From JAUVXJ01 sp034430275 (GTDB taxonomy: Bacteria > Chloroflexota > Anaerolineae > UBA7937 > B3-Chlor): a DNA stretch of 8,679 nucleotides. Within the stretch, counting starts at the first letter, position 1; every line of letters begins with the position of its first letter. Shown here piece by piece: positions 6,375 to 8,679 of the stretch. The stretch lies in contig DAOUEW010000218.1 of NCBI GenBank assembly GCA_034430275.1, positions 1-8,679 of the forward strand. The letters are read 5' to 3'. Position numbers and translations under genes: made by a program. Below the pieces are notes generated by a model. That model ran no database searches, had not been told where the DNA came from, and saw nothing but the letters and a program-made list of their open reading frames with translations.

Positions 6375-7510
6375 GGATTGCTCTGGTCTCGCCTTACGAC
6401 TTCCCCTACCCTGGCGGGGTCACTCAGCACATATACTACCTGGACCAACACTTCAGGGAGCTGGGACACCAGGTCAAGATCATCGCGCCATGCGCAGGGA
6501 CCGAGCTGGAGCCACTGGCAAACAACGTAGTCGTGACTACCAACAGGGTCATCTCCATCCCCTTCGCCGGCTCCAATGCTCGTATCCCCTACTCGCCGGC
6601 TGTAAACTGGAGGGTGAAGAGAGCGTTACACGCAGAAGACTTCGACATCGTCCACGCCCACGAGCCGATGACTCTACCTGTGCCCATCATGGCCTTGACC
6701 CACTCTCGCGCAGTGAACGTGGGCACCTTTCACGCCTATCGTGACAGGCACCTCATCTATCAGTACGGCCGGAGGATCTTCCAGCCCTTCTTCGACAAGC
6801 TAGATGGCAAGATAGCCGTCTCTGAGGCAGCCAGAGAGACCGTGGCCCGGTACTTCGGTGGGGAGTACGTGATCATCCCCAACGGCATAGACTTCGAGCG
6901 CTTCGCCAGTGAGCAGGTGCGCCCCATCGAACAGTACGCGGATGGAAGGCCCACCATCCTCTTCGTGGGCCGGCTGGAGCCGCGTAAGGGCTTCCGTTAC
7001 CTGTTGCGTGCGTTCCCGTATGTGAAGGAGGAGTTTCCTCAAGCGCGACTGGTGGTCGTGGGTGCCTACGAGAGGGATGAGATGGCCGATCACCTTCACT
7101 ATGTTCGCGAACACCACCTCACGGGAGTGAAGTTCGTGGGCCGTGTCTCCGACGAGAACTTGCCTCGCTATTACCGCACCTGCGACGTGTTCTGCGCCCC
7201 ATCCACGGGCTTCGAGAGTTTCGGCATCGTTCTCCTGGAGGCCATGGCCGCTGGCAAGCCCACGGTGGCCACCAACATCCCCGGGTATCGGGATCTGCTC
7301 GAGGATGGAGGTGAAGGCTTTCTCGTGGAGCACAAGAGCGAGAAAGCGCTGGCGCAGGCCCTCCTTCGCCTCTTGAGGGACCCAGCGACGCGCCGGAAAA
7401 TGGGGGCCCGTGGACGGGTGAAGGCCCAGAACTACTCGTGGAGGCAAGTGGCTCTCCAAGTCCTCGGGTACTACGAAGAGCTCCTGCGGCGTGGAAGGGA
7501 CGATGCCTGA
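6371..7510 (+). CDS. pimA: PimA-like GT4 glycosyltransferase
   Basis: This 379-residue GT-B fold retaining enzyme of family GT4 resembles mycobacterial PimA throughout; PimA transfers mannose from GDP-mannose to O-2 of the inositol in phosphatidylinositol on the cytoplasmic face. The N-terminal domain has PYDFPYPGGVTQH, with the Gly15-Gly16 loop, and IPFAGSNARIPYSPA. HAHEPM comes next, followed by TFH with His121 at the position of PimA's catalytic His118. The C-terminal domain has VGRLEPRKG (Arg201, Lys206, donor phosphate binding). It also has CAPSTGFESFGIVLLEAMAAG, carrying the EX7E pair Glu282/Glu290. The start overlaps the previous stop by 4 bases. Both the sugar donor and the acceptor are assigned by likeness to PimA and by the surrounding ino1, PIP synthase and PatA-like genes; a different hexose is possible. 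Confidence 0.88.
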   Translation: MRIALVSPYDFPYPGGVTQHIYYLDQHFRELGHQVKIIAPCAGTELEPLANNVVVTTNRVISIPFAGSNARIPYSPAVNWRVKRALHAEDFDIVHAHEPMTLPVPIMALTHSRAVNVGTFHAYRDRHLIYQYGRRIFQPFFDKLDGKIAVSEAARETVARYFGGEYVIIPNGIDFERFASEQVRPIEQYADGRPTILFVGRLEPRKGFRYLLRAFPYVKEEFPQARLVVVGAYERDEMADHLHYVREHHLTGVKFVGRVSDENLPRYYRTCDVFCAPSTGFESFGIVLLEAMAAGKPTVATNIPGYRDLLEDGGEGFLVEHKSEKALAQALLRLLRDPATRRKMGARGRVKAQNYSWRQVALQVLGYYEELLRRGRDDA

Positions 7511-8138
7511 GGCGGCCCCGGGGGCGGGAAGTGAGAGAGGCCGGGACCCCAGGGAGACTCTGCGGGAGCGCACCAGGGGCTTGCTGGCGTTTGTGGTTCG
7601 CCCACTGGCTCGGGCTGGTGTCTCCCCGAATGTGTTGACCCTCGTTGGGTTCCTGGCCATGGTCGGCGTGGGAGGCGTGTTGGCCCTGGGCTACGAGAGG
7701 CTGGGGGGAGTACTGATCGTCGTTGTAGGGCTTTTCGACGCCCTGGATGGGGCATTGGCCAGGTCAACGGGCAAGACGACAGACTTCGGTGCCTTCTTCG
7801 ACTCCACACTGGATCGCTTCGCTGAAATAGCCATCTATCTGGGACTCCTCTGTCTATACCGTGGCCAGACCGCTGCGATGATCCTGGTGTATCTGGCTAT
7901 CACCGGTTCGTTGATGGTGAGCTACACCAGAGCCCGCGCGGAAGGATTGGGCCTGGAGTGCAAGGTGGGGTTGTTCACCCGGCTGGAGCGCCTGGCGACG
8001 CTGGTGGTCGGTCTCTTGCTCAAGCAGACGGTGCTGGCCCTGCTCGTGCTGGCCGTGCTGAGCAACGTGACAGCGGTGCAGCGCATGTGGCACGTGTGGA
8101 GGACCACAGGGGTATCAGGCACCGACAGTAGTTCATAG
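7503..8138 (+). CDS. pgsA: Phosphatidylinositol-phosphate synthase (CDP-alcohol phosphatidyltransferase)
   Basis: This 211-residue integral membrane enzyme has the CDP-alcohol phosphotransferase signature complete: Asp82-Gly83, Ala86-Arg87, Gly96, Asp100 and Asp104, with the extra Asp79 ahead. It joins CDP-diacylglycerol with a soluble alcohol and releases CMP. The alcohol is taken to be inositol 3-phosphate because SYTRARAEGLGL (140-151), the RLERL segment (160-164) and VQRMWHV (192-198) line up with mycobacterial PgsA1 as remembered. It also shares a transcript with ino1. About six hydrophobic helices follow a polar N-terminus of some 25 residues. ATG 7503 is chosen for the GGAAGGG just upstream; GTG 7491 is an in-frame alternative. 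It overlaps the PimA-like gene by 8 bases. A glycerol-phosphate (PGP) synthase or the archaeal-lipid counterpart is the main alternative. Confidence 0.88.
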   Translation: MPEAAPGAGSERGRDPRETLRERTRGLLAFVVRPLARAGVSPNVLTLVGFLAMVGVGGVLALGYERLGGVLIVVVGLFDALDGALARSTGKTTDFGAFFDSTLDRFAEIAIYLGLLCLYRGQTAAMILVYLAITGSLMVSYTRARAEGLGLECKVGLFTRLERLATLVVGLLLKQTVLALLVLAVLSNVTAVQRMWHVWRTTGVSGTDSSS

Positions 8139-8156
8139 GGGCTATTCCCCCTTTTT
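8138..8156 (+). terminator. Short rho-independent-type terminator after the lipid operon
   Basis: GGGG (8138-8141) and CCCC (8147-8150) can pair around a 5-base CTATT loop. One C and then five T residues (8152-8156) follow. The last base of the operon's TAG stop forms part of the stem. The stem is only 4 base pairs, so it may be weak, but its position right at the end of the operon supports the call. Confidence 0.4.
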
Positions 8157-8504
8157 GCTGCGCGATAGTATCCACTGCCCCTTGCTGTCACGTCCTTTGG
8201 GGGCCCGGTCGTAGTAGATGTCGAAGACCTCGCCGCTGGCGGTGCGCACACGGTAGTGGTCCCGCCCGACACCCCAGGAACCACGCCTCTCACTTTTCTT
8301 GACCTAGTAGCTTCCCCGCTCCCTCTCATATAGGTTCTTGCTCTTCCCTCTCTTACGGTAGTCGTGCCACTCCTTGACCACCTCGACGACGACGTATTCC
8401 TGGCCGCGCCAGGTGAAGGCAGAGGGCGGACCTGGTCTCTTTTCGAAAACCGGCTCCTGGTCGAACTTGACCTCGATCTCTTCAGCGTGGAAGTCCATAG
8501 GCAT
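8142..8504 (-). pseudogene. DUF6504-type protein interrupted by one in-frame TAG
   Basis: Reading leftward from ATG 8504, the first 66 residues include DFHAEEIEVKFD, PSAFTWRGQEY and EWHDYRKRG, which I recognise as the N-terminal half of the DUF6504 family. A TAG at 8304-8306 stops the frame. Without any frame change the next 53 codons give RRGSWGVGRDHYRVRT, GEVFDIYYDRAPKG and QWILSR, the family's C-terminal half, and end at TAG 8142-8144. The whole, 119 residues plus the interrupting codon, has the family's usual length. The stop falls in the variable linker between the two conserved halves. A single substitution or a sequencing error explains this best. Function of the family is unknown to me. 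ATG 8498 is an alternative start; the ribosome site is weak. It follows the right-edge gene by 30 bases and converges on the lipid operon. Confidence 0.75.
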
Positions 8505-8534
8505 GCCTGGCGCGGCCGTCTTTGGGCTAGGCCG

Positions 8535-8679
8535 TCAAACCGAACGGATGATGTTGATGGCGCTGGCCACGCTCCGCTGGGACTTGGCATTAACCGAGCT
8601 TTGCCAGTTCTCATAGATGGGCAAGAGGTCCTTGAAGTGAGGAAGGAACTTCTTGGTCATGCTGCGGATAGCATCGCAC
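8535..8679 (-). CDS. Unrecognised protein, C-terminal part only
   Basis: One frame is open from the right edge to TGA 8535-8537, giving about 47 residues that include MTKKFLPHFKDLLPIYENW and end in SAINIIRSV. The two other - strand frames meet stops. Codon third positions are mostly G or C, as in the neighbouring genes, which supports real coding. The piece looks helical and amphipathic with several Lys residues; no motif identifies a family. It ends 30 bases before the DUF6504-type ATG and reads in the same direction, so the two are probably co-transcribed. Confidence 0.5.
   Translation of the reverse strand, partial: CDAIRSMTKKFLPHFKDLLPIYENWQSSVNAKSQRSVASAINIIRSV

Noticed and set aside
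6800..7660. - strand frame of 286 codons
   Set aside because: Antisense to the PimA-like gene and the PIP synthase start; no motif, no ribosome site.
8304..8306. Pyrrolysine or other amber recoding
   Set aside because: TAG is used as the ordinary stop by several genes in the window, the family has no known need for a special residue, and no suppressor gene is visible. Kept only as a check in the findings.
8374..8616. + strand frame of 80 codons at the right end
   Set aside because: It overlaps the DUF6504-type gene and the right-edge gene on the other strand; both of those look like real protein and this one does not.

Overview
The window comes from a GC-rich bacterium and centres on a compact, co-directional operon on the + strand (2680-8138). 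The operon looks like a phosphatidylinositol / phosphatidylinositol-mannoside type lipid pathway. It contains an inositol-3-phosphate synthase of the actinobacterial/archaeal type (ino1), two tandem LpxL/PatA-like acyltransferases, a PHP-domain phosphoesterase, a PimA-like GT4 glycosyltransferase and a CDP-alcohol phosphatidyltransferase with the hallmarks of phosphatidylinositol-phosphate synthase. In mycobacteria the PgsA1, PatA and PimA genes also cluster, but Ino1 lies elsewhere and no PHP gene is part of that cluster. Gene content and style suggest Chloroflexota (Anaerolineae-like) or a relative rather than a mycobacterium; this placement is an inference and is weak.

Left part, - strand: a partial membrane protein runs off the left edge (1-207, GTG start, own extended -10 promoter). 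To its right, a two-gene unit reads leftward: a GT-C membrane glycosyltransferase (1066-2481) followed by a CPBP-family intramembrane protease (409-1029). Between this unit and the lipid operon is a 198-base divergent control region. It holds two good sigma70-type promoters back to back, and a CGGTGC/GCACCG dyad sits exactly midway between their -35 boxes. The leftward promoter (TTGGCA, 17 bases, TATAAT) places transcription start on or one base before the ATG, so that mRNA should be leaderless.

Middle: ino1 makes inositol 3-phosphate; the last gene, the PIP synthase, would join it to CDP-diacylglycerol; a phosphatase is then needed to give phosphatidylinositol, and the PHP protein is a candidate for that otherwise missing step. 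The PimA-like enzyme would glycosylate the inositol and one or both acyltransferases would acylate the product. The last five genes overlap at every junction (4, 11, 4 and 8 bases), indicating translational coupling.

Right part, - strand: converging on the operon with only 3 bases between stop codons is a DUF6504-type gene (8142-8504) whose reading frame is interrupted by one in-frame TAG at 8304-8306. Upstream of it is the C-terminal end of an unrecognised gene (8535-8679). I saw no RNA genes, CRISPR array, insertion sequence or origin.
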